Assembly: GCA_902519255.1 (NCBI GenBank) | Contig: CABYIV010000002.1 | Span: 17,501 to 81,500 of the forward strand | From: an uncultured Pelagibacteraceae bacterium | GTDB lineage: Bacteria; Pseudomonadota; Alphaproteobacteria; Pelagibacterales; Pelagibacteraceae | Length of the DNA: 64,000 bases | Reading direction: 5' to 3' | Shown: positions 52,960 to 62,491 of the stretch, piece by piece | Layout of the letters: the number at the start of each line of letters is the position of its first letter | Position numbering within the stretch: the stretch's first letter is position 1 | Program-made: the position numbers and the translations under genes | The notes under the pieces: generated by a model | Seen by the model: the letters and a program-made list of their open reading frames with translations, nothing else | Told to the model about the DNA's origin: nothing | Database searches by the model: none

Positions 52960-53808
52960 ATGGAATTAGATAAGATTATTCCAAAAGATGGTCCTAATAT
53001 TAATGAAGTTGAAAAATATATAAATAAATATCAGTCTGAGGTTATAGTAATTAAATGTGGTGGATCTGTTTTATTAGATAAAAAGCTATTCAATCAGTTC
53101 ATAGAAGATATTTCAGTAATAAACAAAATTGGTTTATCAGCAATAGTCGTCCATGGTGGAGGTAAGAATATTAAAAAAAAATTAGACGAAAAAAATATTG
53201 AAACAAGATTTATCAATGGACTTAGGATTTCAGACGAAAAAACAATAAGATATATTGAAGAAGCTTTACTAGAGCTTAATTTAGAGATTTTACATGAATT
53301 AAAATCTAAAAACACAAATGTTTGTTCAATATCACCTAAAGAAAATAATGTAATTAATATTATTCCTGAAAGTAAAGAATTGGGATATGTGGGCACACCA
53401 AAAAAAATTAATAAAGAGAAAATATTGAATTTTATTAACAATAAACAAATACCAATCGTTGTACCTTTAGGAGTGGGTGATGATGGAAAAATTTATAATA
53501 TTAATGCAGATGTTGCAGCAGGCTCAATTGCAAAAGAGATCGGTGCTAGACGACTTCTTTTAATGACAGATGTTGAAGGGGTTCTTGACGAAAATCAAAA
53601 ACTTATATCTGAAATTAATCTCAATAGAGCCAATGAAATGTTAAAAAATAATATTATTTCTGGAGGCATGATACCAAAAATAAACACTTGTTTAGATGCA
53701 ATATCTAATGGTGTTAGAGGTGTTGTTATTGTTGATGGGAGAAAACCACATTCAATACTATTTGAATTATTTTCTGATAAGGGTGCAGGAACATTAATAA
53801 GAAAATGA
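52960..53808 (+). CDS. argB: Acetylglutamate kinase
   Basis: Second step of arginine synthesis. Motifs VIKCGGSVL, VVHGGGKNIKKKL, GLRISDEKTI, NINADVAAGSIAKEIGA, LLLMTDVEGVLD and GGMIPKINTCLDAI are in place. Length 282. An in-frame TTG one codon earlier is possible. It follows yidC within a few bases, with no engB (yihA) between them, which differs from many alphaproteobacteria. It overlaps the HAD gene by 4 nt. Confidence 0.95.
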   Translation: MELDKIIPKDGPNINEVEKYINKYQSEVIVIKCGGSVLLDKKLFNQFIEDISVINKIGLSAIVVHGGGKNIKKKLDEKNIETRFINGLRISDEKTIRYIEEALLELNLEILHELKSKNTNVCSISPKENNVINIIPESKELGYVGTPKKINKEKILNFINNKQIPIVVPLGVGDDGKIYNINADVAAGSIAKEIGARRLLLMTDVEGVLDENQKLISEINLNRANEMLKNNIISGGMIPKINTCLDAISNGVRGVVIVDGRKPHSILFELFSDKGAGTLIRK

Positions 53809-54476
53809 ATAATTTAAAAAATATTAAAAATATTTTATTCGACTGTGATGGTGTTTTATATAATGACTTAGAAGCAGTTTTTGGCCAAGTTAGTAAGAGG
53901 ATGACAAAATATATTTCGAATAAACTCAACTTAGATCTTGTAAAAGCTAAAGAATTACAAAGAGATTATTTTCACAAATACAACACAAGTTTAAATGGAC
54001 TGATGATACATCATGATATACCACCAGAAGAATTCTTGGAGTATGTTCATGATATTGATCTTTCATTTATGGAAAAAGATCTTATTTTAAGAAATGAGCT
54101 TGAAAATCTTAATTTAAATAAATTCGTATTTACAAATGGAAGTAGAGCTCACGTAAAAAATATAGTAAAAACTCTTGGTATTGAAGACCAATTTAAAGAT
54201 ATATTTGATATAGTAGACGCAAAATATCACCCTAAGCCTGAGGCCAAGGCCTTTGATCTTATGGTTGATAAATTTAAGATCAATCCAAAAGAAACACTTT
54301 ATATTGAAGATATAGCTAAAAATTTATCAATAGGTAAAGAGCGAGGGACAATAACAGCCTGGCTTATCAATAATGAATACTGGGGGAAAAAAGAGTCTGA
54401 CAAAAATTACATAGATTATAAAATTGAAAATCTCTCTTTATTTTTAAAAGAAATAAGGTTATTAAAAAGTTCTTAA
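53805..54476 (+). CDS. HAD-family pyrimidine 5'-nucleotidase-like hydrolase
   Basis: 223-residue phosphatase. The DxD motif is [10 protein letters not shown] near the N-terminus; motif II is [11 protein letters not shown]; motif III/IV are [11 protein letters not shown] and YIEDIAKN. The type matches the alphaproteobacterial pyrimidine 5'-nucleotidase (SDT1-like) between argB and dapD. Natural substrate here is inferred to be a nucleotide. Confidence 0.9.
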   Translation: MNNLKNIKNILFDCDGVLYNDLEAVFGQVSKRMTKYISNKLNLDLVKAKELQRDYFHKYNTSLNGLMIHHDIPPEEFLEYVHDIDLSFMEKDLILRNELENLNLNKFVFTNGSRAHVKNIVKTLGIEDQFKDIFDIVDAKYHPKPEAKAFDLMVDKFKINPKETLYIEDIAKNLSIGKERGTITAWLINNEYWGKKESDKNYIDYKIENLSLFLKEIRLLKSS

Positions 54477-54480
54477 ATTT

Positions 54481-55308
54481 ATGAGCAAAGAAAATATAAT
54501 CAATGATGCTTGGGAAAATAGGGACCAAGTAAGTCCAAACTCGGATGAGAGTTTAAAAAATACTGTTAATCAAATTATTGAAGACTTAGATAGTGGTAAA
54601 GTCAGAGTAGCTGAAAAAATCAATGGTGAGTGGATAACACATCAATATATAAAAAAAGCAATTATGTTAAGTTTTAGAATGTATCCAATGGAAAATTTAA
54701 ATGGCCCCTACAGTAGTTGGTATGACAAAGCGCATCTTTTAAAAGGTAAAACAGCAGGTTGGTCAAGGGAAGACCACGAAAAAGCAGGCTTCAGAATGGT
54801 TCCTAATTCTCCAGTTAGAAAAGGGTCTTTTGTAGGCAAAAATGCAGTTTTAATGCCATGCTATGTGAATATAGGAGCATACATTGATGAGGGAACAATG
54901 ATAGATACTTTTGCAAGAGCTGGGAGCTGTTCTCAAATTGGAAAAAATTGTCATATCTCTGCGGGTAGTGGGGTTGGAGGAGTTTTAGAGCCTGCACAAG
55001 CATTACCAACAATCATTGAGGACAATGTTTTTTTAGGAGCAATGTCCGAAGTTGTAGAAGGAGTGATAGTAGGCGAAGGTTCTGTTTTAAGTATGGGAAT
55101 GTATATTGGACAATCAACAAAAATTGTTAACAGGAAAACAGGAGAAATTAGCTACGGTAAAATTCCACCATATTCTGTTGTTGTTCCAGGTTCTTTACCA
55201 GATAAAAATAATTCAAACGCTCCCTCATTATACTGCGCGGTAATAATCAAACAAGTAGACGAAAAAACAAGATCAAAGACTTCAATAAACGATCTTTTAA
55301 GAGAATAA
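54481..55308 (+). CDS. dapD: 2,3,4,5-tetrahydropyridine-2,6-dicarboxylate N-succinyltransferase
   Basis: Succinylase branch of lysine/DAP synthesis. The left-handed beta-helix hexapeptides appear as [20 protein letters not shown] and [36 protein letters not shown] is diagnostic. Length 275 is normal. It is 4 nt downstream of the HAD gene and 4 nt upstream of dapE. Confidence 0.97.
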   Translation: MSKENIINDAWENRDQVSPNSDESLKNTVNQIIEDLDSGKVRVAEKINGEWITHQYIKKAIMLSFRMYPMENLNGPYSSWYDKAHLLKGKTAGWSREDHEKAGFRMVPNSPVRKGSFVGKNAVLMPCYVNIGAYIDEGTMIDTFARAGSCSQIGKNCHISAGSGVGGVLEPAQALPTIIEDNVFLGAMSEVVEGVIVGEGSVLSMGMYIGQSTKIVNRKTGEISYGKIPPYSVVVPGSLPDKNNSNAPSLYCAVIIKQVDEKTRSKTSINDLLRE

Positions 55309-55312
55309 ATTA

Positions 55313-56455
55313 ATGAAAACTTATAATGAACTTAAGTTAGCTCAAGAGCTAATAAAATTTCAAACAATTAAAACAGAAGATAAAGGTATTATGAATTTCC
55401 TTTCAAGGAAACTCTCATCAATAGGTTTTAAATGTCATATAATAAAATCAAAAGGTACAGGTGCTAAACCCGCATTAAATTTATATGCAAAATTTGGTAA
55501 ATCAAAACCTAATATTAATTATTTGGGTCACACTGATGTTGTTGCTAACCTCAATAATTGGGAATTTCCACCATTTAAAGCAGTAGTAAAAAAAGGATAT
55601 TTATATGGAAGAGGATCCCAGGACATGAAGGGTAGTGTGGCATGTTGGATAAGTGCTGTAAGTAATTTTATTAAAAATAAAAAATTTAAAGGTTCTATAT
55701 CAATAATAATTACGGCTGATGAAGAAACTACAGGTCATGGTTGTCCAGCCGTTATGAAATATTTAAAGAAAAAAAAAGAAAAAATTGACTTTTCAGTAGT
55801 AGGCGAGCCGTCATCAAATAAATCAGTTGGAGATGAAATAAGGATTGGAAGAAGAGGTTCTATGAATGCAACAATAACAGTGTATGGAAAAAGTGGACAT
55901 TCTGCATTTTATGGCACTTATATAAATCCATGTACTGCTCTTGCTAAAATAATATCTAAACTTAAAAGTGTTCCACTAGACAAAGGAACAAAATATATGC
56001 CACCATCCAATTTGGAATTTACAAAAATTAATGTGGATAATATATCTGAAAATGTAGTCCCACAATCTGTAAGTGCTAAATTTAATGTTAGATTTAATTC
56101 AACTTATAAATCGTTATCATTAAAAAAAAAACTTAGTAAAATTATTAATGCAGTTGCAAAAAAAGAAAATTGCAAAACCAAAATAGATTATAAAGTAAGT
56201 GGAGAAGCATTTTACACAGAGCCAAATAAACAAATATATATGGTAAAAAAAGTTGTAAAAAAAGTTACAGGGAATAATGCAAAATTAAATTGTAGAGGTG
56301 GCACAAGTGACAGCAGATTTCTAGGTTCAATACCTCGACTTGAGTTGGGGTTAAGAAATAATACTATTCATATGATTAATGAGAGAACATCGATCTCAGA
56401 TTTAAAAAAGTTAACTAAGATTTATAAGAACATCTTACATAATTATTTCGCTTGA
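55313..56455 (+). CDS. dapE: Succinyl-diaminopimelate desuccinylase
   Basis: Di-zinc amidohydrolase giving LL-DAP. Metal and catalytic residues are in YLGHTDVV, GRGSQDMKGSVA, ADEETTGHG and VGEPSSN, with the terminal histidine in LRNNTIHMINERTSI. Length 380. Its stop overlaps the TTG start of the following deacetylase-like gene (TTGA). Confidence 0.96.
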   Translation: MKTYNELKLAQELIKFQTIKTEDKGIMNFLSRKLSSIGFKCHIIKSKGTGAKPALNLYAKFGKSKPNINYLGHTDVVANLNNWEFPPFKAVVKKGYLYGRGSQDMKGSVACWISAVSNFIKNKKFKGSISIIITADEETTGHGCPAVMKYLKKKKEKIDFSVVGEPSSNKSVGDEIRIGRRGSMNATITVYGKSGHSAFYGTYINPCTALAKIISKLKSVPLDKGTKYMPPSNLEFTKINVDNISENVVPQSVSAKFNVRFNSTYKSLSLKKKLSKIINAVAKKENCKTKIDYKVSGEAFYTEPNKQIYMVKKVVKKVTGNNAKLNCRGGTSDSRFLGSIPRLELGLRNNTIHMINERTSISDLKKLTKIYKNILHNYFA

Positions 56456-57381
56456 AAACTGCAATCATAACATCTGAGTCTTCGGAAAAACATATAACAG
56501 GTGATGGTCATCCAGAGCAACCAAAGAGAGTAGTTTCAATAATTGATACTTTAAAAAAAAATAAAGAACTGCTTTGGGATAAACCAGATGTTGTTCCTAT
56601 TGATATTCTTAATATGACACATTCTAAAGATTACATTAATAATTTAAAAAATTCATTTCCTAAAAGTGGCTTAAATTTTTTAGATGGTGATACAGTTGTA
56701 TCTCCTGGAAGTAAGGATGCAGTATTTCAAGCCGCAGGATCAGCTATAAGTGCAATAGATGGAATTGAAAATAAAAAATATAAAAATGCTTTTTGTGTTG
56801 TACGGCCACCAGGACATCATGCTGAAAAAAATAAATCAATGGGCTTTTGTTGCATTTCTAATGCAGGTGTTGCAGTTAATTATTTAATAAAAAAATATAA
56901 GTATAAAAGAATTGCATGTGTAGATTTTGATGTTCATTGGGGAAATGGAAATTATGATATAATGTATGACAACAAAAATTCACTTTATATATCAACACAT
57001 CAATATCCATTTTATCCAGGTGGTGGTTCAGAAAAAGACAAGGGAAAGTATAATAATTCTCTCAATATACCTCTTCCTGCAGGCACAAATTCTGAAGAGT
57101 ATTTTAATGCTTATGATAGAGTTTTAGATAGGTTAATTGAATATAAGCCTGATTTCCTAGTTTTTTCTGCTGGCTTTGATGCTCACAAGAATGATCCATT
57201 AGCTCAATTTGAACTTTCATCCAAAGATTTTTATGAAATAACAAGAAGAACACTAAAAGCCACTAATAAATTTACTAATGGAAAAGTGGTATCTTTATTA
57301 GAAGGTGGATACGACCTGAAAGCACTTGCTGAAAGTGCTAATTATCATGTAAATGCATTAATCGAATCGGAAAATACATAA
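56452..57381 (+). CDS. Histone deacetylase-like / acetylpolyamine-type amidohydrolase
   Basis: Zinc hydrolase of the HDAC/AcuC superfamily, 309 residues. The paired active-site histidines are in RPPGHHAEKNKSMGFC; zinc ligands are in DFDVHWGNGN and SAGFDAHKNDP; the late EGGYDLKAL motif is present. The N-terminal HPEQPKRV is typical of the class II/acetoin-utilisation type. Substrate unknown: acetylated protein lysines, polyamines or another acyl amide. TTG start overlapping dapE; a SET-domain gene follows after 2 nt. It lies where truA follows dapE in relatives. Confidence 0.9.
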   Translation: MKTAIITSESSEKHITGDGHPEQPKRVVSIIDTLKKNKELLWDKPDVVPIDILNMTHSKDYINNLKNSFPKSGLNFLDGDTVVSPGSKDAVFQAAGSAISAIDGIENKKYKNAFCVVRPPGHHAEKNKSMGFCCISNAGVAVNYLIKKYKYKRIACVDFDVHWGNGNYDIMYDNKNSLYISTHQYPFYPGGGSEKDKGKYNNSLNIPLPAGTNSEEYFNAYDRVLDRLIEYKPDFLVFSAGFDAHKNDPLAQFELSSKDFYEITRRTLKATNKFTNGKVVSLLEGGYDLKALAESANYHVNALIESENT

Positions 57382-57383
57382 TC

Positions 57384-57842
57384 ATGAAACTATATAAACA
57401 AAAATCATCAAATATTGATAACAGGGGACTATTTGCATCTAAAAATATAAAAAAAGGAACTAAGATTATTTACTACACAGGTAAAATAATTACAAAAAAA
57501 CAAACCGAAAATAATCCAAAATTTGATAACGATAAAGCAATTTATCTTTTTAACTTAAATAATAGGTATGATTTAGACGGTGATTTTGCTTATAATACTG
57601 CAAGACTTATTAACCACTCATGTAATCCAAACTGTGAAGTTGAGGGTAAAGGTTTAAAATTATGGATTAGTTCTATCAAAGATATAAAAAAAAATGAGGA
57701 ACTAACTTATGATTATGGATTTAGTTTTGATGAAAATTATAAGGATTTCCCTTGTAAGTGCGGCTCCAAAAATTGTTGTGGTTATATAGTTAGAGAGGGA
57801 TCAAGATGGAGAATAAAAAAAAAAAAGAAATCTAATAAATAA
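57384..57842 (+). CDS. SET-domain protein lysine methyltransferase
   Basis: 152-residue compact SET protein. N-SET motif NRGLFASKNIKKGTKIIYYT (residues 13-32); the SAM/pseudoknot motif INHSCNPNC (76-84); the catalytic tyrosine block ELTYDYG (106-112); and a post-SET zinc motif CKCGSKNCCG (124-133). All hallmark residues are there, so it should be active on a lysine. Target unknown; a ribosomal or nucleoid protein is plausible. Paired with the deacetylase-like gene. Convergent with truA and overlapping its 3' end by 11 nt. Confidence 0.9.
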   Translation: MKLYKQKSSNIDNRGLFASKNIKKGTKIIYYTGKIITKKQTENNPKFDNDKAIYLFNLNNRYDLDGDFAYNTARLINHSCNPNCEVEGKGLKLWISSIKDIKKNEELTYDYGFSFDENYKDFPCKCGSKNCCGYIVREGSRWRIKKKKKSNK

Positions 57843-58578
57843 TTTTCTCAAGATATAAACCATGTGCAGGGGCAAGAGGAGCACAATTTTTTCTAGATTT
57901 TGATTTAAATACACTGGTAAATTTTTTTAAGTTCCATTTATTTTCACCTAGGTATTTGAGTGAACCAACCATGGATCTAACTTGACTCTTAAGAAATGAT
58001 TCTGATACAAATTGAATTTTTATAACACTTTTAACTTTGGTTATTTTTACTTTTTTCATGGTTCTTACCGGACTTTTTGCAGCACAATTAGATGCTCTAA
58101 AAGTTGAAAAATCATGAGTTCCAACTAATTTTTTTGCTCCTTTTTTCATTAATTCAACATCAATTTTTTTTTTAATATGCCACTCTCTGTTAAAATTGAT
58201 AACTGAAGGAGAGGCATCATTTCTAATTAAGTAAGTATACCGTCTTTCTATTGCAGAATATCTTGAATGAAAAAGTTTATTTTTTTTCTTTATTTTTAAA
58301 ATAGATATTTTTTTTTTATTTAAAAAGAAGTTTAGTGAATTCAATAATTTATCTTTCTGAATAATTTTGTTTTTAGTATCAAAGTGTGCTGATTGCTCTT
58401 TAGCATGAACTCCTGTATCTGTTCGTCCAGACCCATAAATTTTTATTTTTTCTTTTAATAATTTAGATAAGACAATCTCAATATTTTCTTGGATTGACTT
58501 ACCTTTTTTTTGAATTTGCCAACCATTGTATAAAGTGCCTTCGTATTCTATTAGAATCTGATACCTATTCACTTGCAA
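57832..58578 (-). CDS. truA: tRNA pseudouridine(38-40) synthase
   Basis: Makes pseudouridine in the anticodon stem of tRNAs. The catalytic Asp is in the block GSGRTDTGVHAKEQSAHF (near residues 50-67). FLKSQVRSMVGSL is the C-terminal family motif. Length 248. It overlaps fmt by 14 nt, in the def-fmt-truA unit. Confidence 0.95.
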   Translation of the reverse strand: MQVNRYQILIEYEGTLYNGWQIQKKGKSIQENIEIVLSKLLKEKIKIYGSGRTDTGVHAKEQSAHFDTKNKIIQKDKLLNSLNFFLNKKKISILKIKKKNKLFHSRYSAIERRYTYLIRNDASPSVINFNREWHIKKKIDVELMKKGAKKLVGTHDFSTFRASNCAAKSPVRTMKKVKITKVKSVIKIQFVSESFLKSQVRSMVGSLKYLGENKWNLKKFTSVFKSKSRKNCAPLAPAHGLYLEKIIY

Positions 58579-59479
58579 TTATTGTTCCTTTTCTAACCTT
58601 ATTCCCTAATAAAAATTCGTTAATTAATTGAGGATTCTTGCCCTCTTTTTGTATCTCAATAATATTTATTGAATTTTCACCACACGCTATTGTCATTTGT
58701 TCGTCGATTACTTCACCGATTGTTGCTGACTGCTTATTTATTTTGGCTTTTAATATTTTATATCTTTTGTTGTTAAGCTCAAACCATGCACCAGGTTTTG
58801 GATATAATCCATTTATTTGAGCAATTATTTTACGAGCACTATTATTCCAATCTATCTTTCCCTCTATTTTTTGAATTTTCTTCGCATATGTAGCTTTTGC
58901 ATGATCTTGCTCTTTAAATATTGCCTCTCCGTCTAAAACTTTTTGCACATTTTCTAAAATTTTTTCTGTACTCAAATAAGATAATTTTTCTGATAAAATT
59001 TCTGCGTTGTCTTGATCAAGAATATCTATTGAATATTTATTACATACTGGTCCAGAATCTAATTTTTCATCAATTTTCATAAATGATATACCAGTTTTTT
59101 TTTCATTGTTTAAAATCGATCTTTGAATTGGTGCCGCCCCTCTCCATTTTGGTAATAATGAAGCATGAATATTCAAAAAACCTTTTTTACTCAAATCAAG
59201 AATTTTTTTCGAAATTAATTGTCCGTATGCAACAACAATTACAAGATCTAAATTTAATTTTTTAAGATATTCTAATTCTTCATCAATTTTTTTTGGAGTT
59301 TTAACTTCTAGATTAAGTTCCTCTGCACATATATGAATTGATGATTTCGTAAACTTTTGACCTCTATTTGATTTACTTGGAGGCTGAGTAAATACACAGT
59401 TAATTTTATATTTTTGATTAATTTTTTTAAGGATGGGCACAGCAAACTGTGGTGTGCCCATGAATACAATATTTGACAT
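58565..59479 (-). CDS. fmt: Methionyl-tRNA formyltransferase
   Basis: Formylates initiator Met-tRNA. The N-terminus IVFMGTPQFAVPIL, the folate loop FTQPPSKSNRGQKFTKS, the catalytic NIHASLLPKWRGAAPI and the SFMKIDEKLDSGP block are clear. Length 304. It directly abuts def (1-nt spacing). Confidence 0.96.
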   Translation of the reverse strand: MSNIVFMGTPQFAVPILKKINQKYKINCVFTQPPSKSNRGQKFTKSSIHICAEELNLEVKTPKKIDEELEYLKKLNLDLVIVVAYGQLISKKILDLSKKGFLNIHASLLPKWRGAAPIQRSILNNEKKTGISFMKIDEKLDSGPVCNKYSIDILDQDNAEILSEKLSYLSTEKILENVQKVLDGEAIFKEQDHAKATYAKKIQKIEGKIDWNNSARKIIAQINGLYPKPGAWFELNNKRYKILKAKINKQSATIGEVIDEQMTIACGENSINIIEIQKEGKNPQLINEFLLGNKVRKGTIIASE

Positions 59480-60001
59480 TTAAACAACAACTCTATTAGA
59501 AGTTTTTTGTTTAGACAATTTTTTTATTATTAAATCTTTTTTGATTTTAGATAAATAATCAATTATTAGCTTTCCATCTAGGTGATTTATTTCATGTTGT
59601 AAACATGTTGAGAGTAATCCATCGCATTCCATTTCTTTCTTATCGCCATTTTCATCTATATAAGATACGGTACAAATTTCTGGTCTCTCTATCTCAATAA
59701 AGGTATTAGGTATTGATAAACAACCTTCCTCATATGTAGACATTTTTTCACTTAAAGTTTTTATTTGTGGATTAATAAAACATAAAGGTTTTTTTTCATT
59801 TTCATTTTTTGACACATCTAAAACAACTACTCTTTTAAGTATTCCAACTTGAACAGCTGCCAAACCTATACCATTGTGATGGTACATAGTTTCAAACAAA
59901 TCTTTTATGAGTTTTTTTTCATTAACATCAACTTTATTTAAAGGCTCAGATTTTTCTCTAAGGATATCATCAGGTACTGTGATTAGCTCTTTTACTGACA
60001 T
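59480..60001 (-). CDS. def: Peptide deformylase
   Basis: Removes the N-formyl group from new proteins. Motif 1 GIGLAAVQVG, motif 2 EGCLSIP, and motif 3 CLQHEINHLDG, i.e. the usual HExxH with Gln-His-Glu, are all intact. Length 173 is normal. It lies 14 nt after a large unknown secreted protein. Confidence 0.96.
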   Translation of the reverse strand: MSVKELITVPDDILREKSEPLNKVDVNEKKLIKDLFETMYHHNGIGLAAVQVGILKRVVVLDVSKNENEKKPLCFINPQIKTLSEKMSTYEEGCLSIPNTFIEIERPEICTVSYIDENGDKKEMECDGLLSTCLQHEINHLDGKLIIDYLSKIKKDLIIKKLSKQKTSNRVVV

Positions 60002-60015
60002 AGTTTATTTATTGT

Positions 60016-61755
60016 TTAGACTTTTAAAGGCAAGACTTCTATTAGAATTTCGTTCCTTAAATCTACATTTTTTAGCTCATTCATAGTTGAAACTAATAAA
60101 TTCACAGTATTTATATCTAGATCTTCAAGGTTACTTTCACCAACAATATCTACTATTTTAATTAATAATAAGCCTAACTCTCCATTTGATAGCATTTGTT
60201 TTATATCAGAAGAAAATTGATAGTTGTATTCATAGAGGTTTGCGTATTTTTTATCTATTTTTACGCCATCTGATTTAAGCGATTCAATAAGAATCATATC
60301 TTTTGTTGAAAAAACATATTTTTTGTTTCTTTTAATTTTTTTTAAAATATCGTTTGTTTCCTTTTCAGCTTTAGGCAAACTAGTTTTATTTAAAAAGTAA
60401 TTTAATAATTTTGACTGATGTATTTTTTTATTATTAAATTTTATCTTTTTCTCCTTTTTTAACTTGTTGTCGGTATGATTTTCATAAAAGGTAGTAAAAT
60501 TTGAGGGAACATCATCTTTTTTTATTTTTTTTAATATTACTTTAATTTCATTATCAAACGCATTATCTAATTTTTTTTTTTGGAAAGATTTATATAGTTC
60601 AGACGTCATACTTAATCTTTGCTCGACATCAACAGATAAAAGTAATCTTTGATATAATAAAGCTCTGCCCTCATAATCTGGAAGTAGCTTATAAGAATCT
60701 TTGGCATTTAATAGTTGTGTTATGTTAAATTGAAATTTTTTATATGTATCTAGTAGTTCTCTCTCCTCAAATACATTTTCGTGAGTTGCTCTTTCTAATA
60801 ATCTTAAATCTTCTGGATTTTCAATATCAAAGGAATTTGCATTTTTAAGAATATTTGATGATGACAAATAACTCCAGATATATCTAGGTGATTCCATTTT
60901 TGGCTCATAATTAAAATCATTATTTGTTTTATGAGATAAGTGAAAATATAAAATATTTTCGTCTGAAATTATTTCATCTTTACTAGCGTAACCCATTAAT
61001 ATATTAAATTTATTTTCAAAAAAAGTGTCTATCTCATCCAACTCTTTTGACAAATCGAAAAGTAGTTGAGCTTGTTCTTTTTTATCTTCTAGAATTAAAC
61101 AATAAATTTTAAAATTATTTAGGTACTTATCAGTAATAGCACCACTAATATTAAATATTTCACATGCTTTTTTTACCTCAGAGTTTGAAAGAAAATATTC
61201 TGAATAAAATTTTATCAATTTATTTTTATTTGAAACTTCAGAGTTATTAATTAAAAATTCTTTGATTAATTCAAAATCTTTTTTGTTTATTAAATGATTA
61301 AATTTAAACTCTAAAAATTCCTCTTCAGTAATATTATTTGTAGGAATATATGAATTTGTTAGTAAAGCTATATCTAATATTTTTTTTGAAAATTCAGATA
61401 AATTTCTATTTAAATTTTTATTTAATATACTTTTAATTAACTCACCATCACTGTTCGACCACATGTCAATTTTTAGGCCATTCTGCGCAGGATCATATAA
61501 TCCAGCTAATTTTATAGCGGATGAGTCGATTTCTTTATTTATCACTATCTCGGAACTAGATTGAACTGATAATGTTGTATTATTATTTAGATTATTACTT
61601 ACGTTTATGTTTGAGGTTGAATTTTCTTTGTTAATGATGTCTTTTTTTTCAATTTTCCAGATATCGATTGGTTCATTTGCATAAGAACAATTATAAAAAA
61701 ATAAAATTAAGGTTATTTTGAAAATTTTTTTACTTAATTGTTTTAAAATTTTCAT
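60016..61755 (-). CDS. Large exported protein of unknown function
   Basis: 579 residues starting with a lysine-rich n-region and a hydrophobic stretch (about 12-26, ending NCSYANEP), which fits a Sec signal peptide cleaved near Ala-Asn. A Ser/Asn-rich linker (about 40-75) leads to a long helical, repeat-like body (for example ACEIFN, KIYCLILEDKKEQAQLLF). Its shape resembles an alphaproteobacterial family of helical-repeat secreted proteins that is poorly named, but I cannot assign a function. It is coupled to an upstream 46-residue membrane protein (26-nt overlap) and runs into def. Confidence 0.75.
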   Translation of the reverse strand: MKILKQLSKKIFKITLILFFYNCSYANEPIDIWKIEKKDIINKENSTSNINVSNNLNNNTTLSVQSSSEIVINKEIDSSAIKLAGLYDPAQNGLKIDMWSNSDGELIKSILNKNLNRNLSEFSKKILDIALLTNSYIPTNNITEEEFLEFKFNHLINKKDFELIKEFLINNSEVSNKNKLIKFYSEYFLSNSEVKKACEIFNISGAITDKYLNNFKIYCLILEDKKEQAQLLFDLSKELDEIDTFFENKFNILMGYASKDEIISDENILYFHLSHKTNNDFNYEPKMESPRYIWSYLSSSNILKNANSFDIENPEDLRLLERATHENVFEERELLDTYKKFQFNITQLLNAKDSYKLLPDYEGRALLYQRLLLSVDVEQRLSMTSELYKSFQKKKLDNAFDNEIKVILKKIKKDDVPSNFTTFYENHTDNKLKKEKKIKFNNKKIHQSKLLNYFLNKTSLPKAEKETNDILKKIKRNKKYVFSTKDMILIESLKSDGVKIDKKYANLYEYNYQFSSDIKQMLSNGELGLLLIKIVDIVGESNLEDLDINTVNLLVSTMNELKNVDLRNEILIEVLPLKV

Positions 61756-61870
61756 TAGGCAAAATCACTTCAATTTTTTTGTTGGGGGATGGGAAATCAA
61801 TCTGAATCAAAACAACAATAGACAAAATTAATATAAAAAAAATAATTCCAGCTTTAATTGCAAATTTCAT
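61730..61870 (-). CDS. Single-span micro membrane protein
   Basis: 46 codons: MKFAIKAGIIFFILILSIVV (one membrane helix, residues 7-23) followed by IQIDFPSPNKKIEVILPNEN. Its end overlaps the start of the large exported protein by 26 nt in another frame. The IDFPSP then basic/IxP pattern resembles small periplasm-facing anchors seen near aroK in relatives, but that is memory, not a search. Support here is the membrane helix, the overlap and the tight context. Confidence 0.6.
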   Translation of the reverse strand: MKFAIKAGIIFFILILSIVVLIQIDFPSPNKKIEVILPNENFKTIK

Positions 61871-61966
61871 ATTATGTTATATTCCTTTGTAGTATAATGT
61901 TTTAAAAGCATATAATTTTGTAAAATCAAAATAAGACATATTTGTGTTTTTTCAACTTAGAAATAT

Positions 61967-62491
61967 ATGGAATCAAATAAAAATCTAGTTTTAGTAGGTA
62001 TGATGGGCTCAGGAAAGACATTAATAGGAAAATTGATTTCTAAACAAACCAAACTTAAATTTATTGATATAGATAATAAAATTGAAGAAAAAGAAAAAAT
62101 GAAAATTGCAGAAATTTTCAAAAAAAAGGGAGAAAAATACTTCCGTGATTGTGAAGAAGAAATAACATTATCATGTTTACAAGGTGAAAAACAAATTTTA
62201 TCACTAGGTGGAGGTGCATATATTAATACCAATATTAGGAAAGAATGTAAGAAAAGTTCTTTTAGTTTTTGGTTGAACTGGAAAAAAGATATAATAATTA
62301 AAAGAATAAATGGTAGCAAAAAAAGACCTCTAGCCATGACATTAAGTAAAACAGATCTAGAGAGACTAATAAATGAAAGAGCTAAAATATATAGTTTGGC
62401 AGACTTCACAATTAATTGTGATCAGCTAAATAAAAATGAAATAGCGAATAAAATTATAAAAAAATATGAAACCAAAAATAATAAAGGTTAA
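61967..62491 (+). CDS. aroK: Shikimate kinase
   Basis: ATP-dependent phosphorylation of shikimate. Walker A GMMGSGKT (residues 11-18), substrate motif FIDIDNKIEE, FRDCEEE and GGGAYI are present, and KKRPLA carries the LID arginine. Length 174. It overlaps aroB by 26 nt; divergent from the micro membrane gene across 96 nt. Confidence 0.95.
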   Translation: MESNKNLVLVGMMGSGKTLIGKLISKQTKLKFIDIDNKIEEKEKMKIAEIFKKKGEKYFRDCEEEITLSCLQGEKQILSLGGGAYINTNIRKECKKSSFSFWLNWKKDIIIKRINGSKKRPLAMTLSKTDLERLINERAKIYSLADFTINCDQLNKNEIANKIIKKYETKNNKG

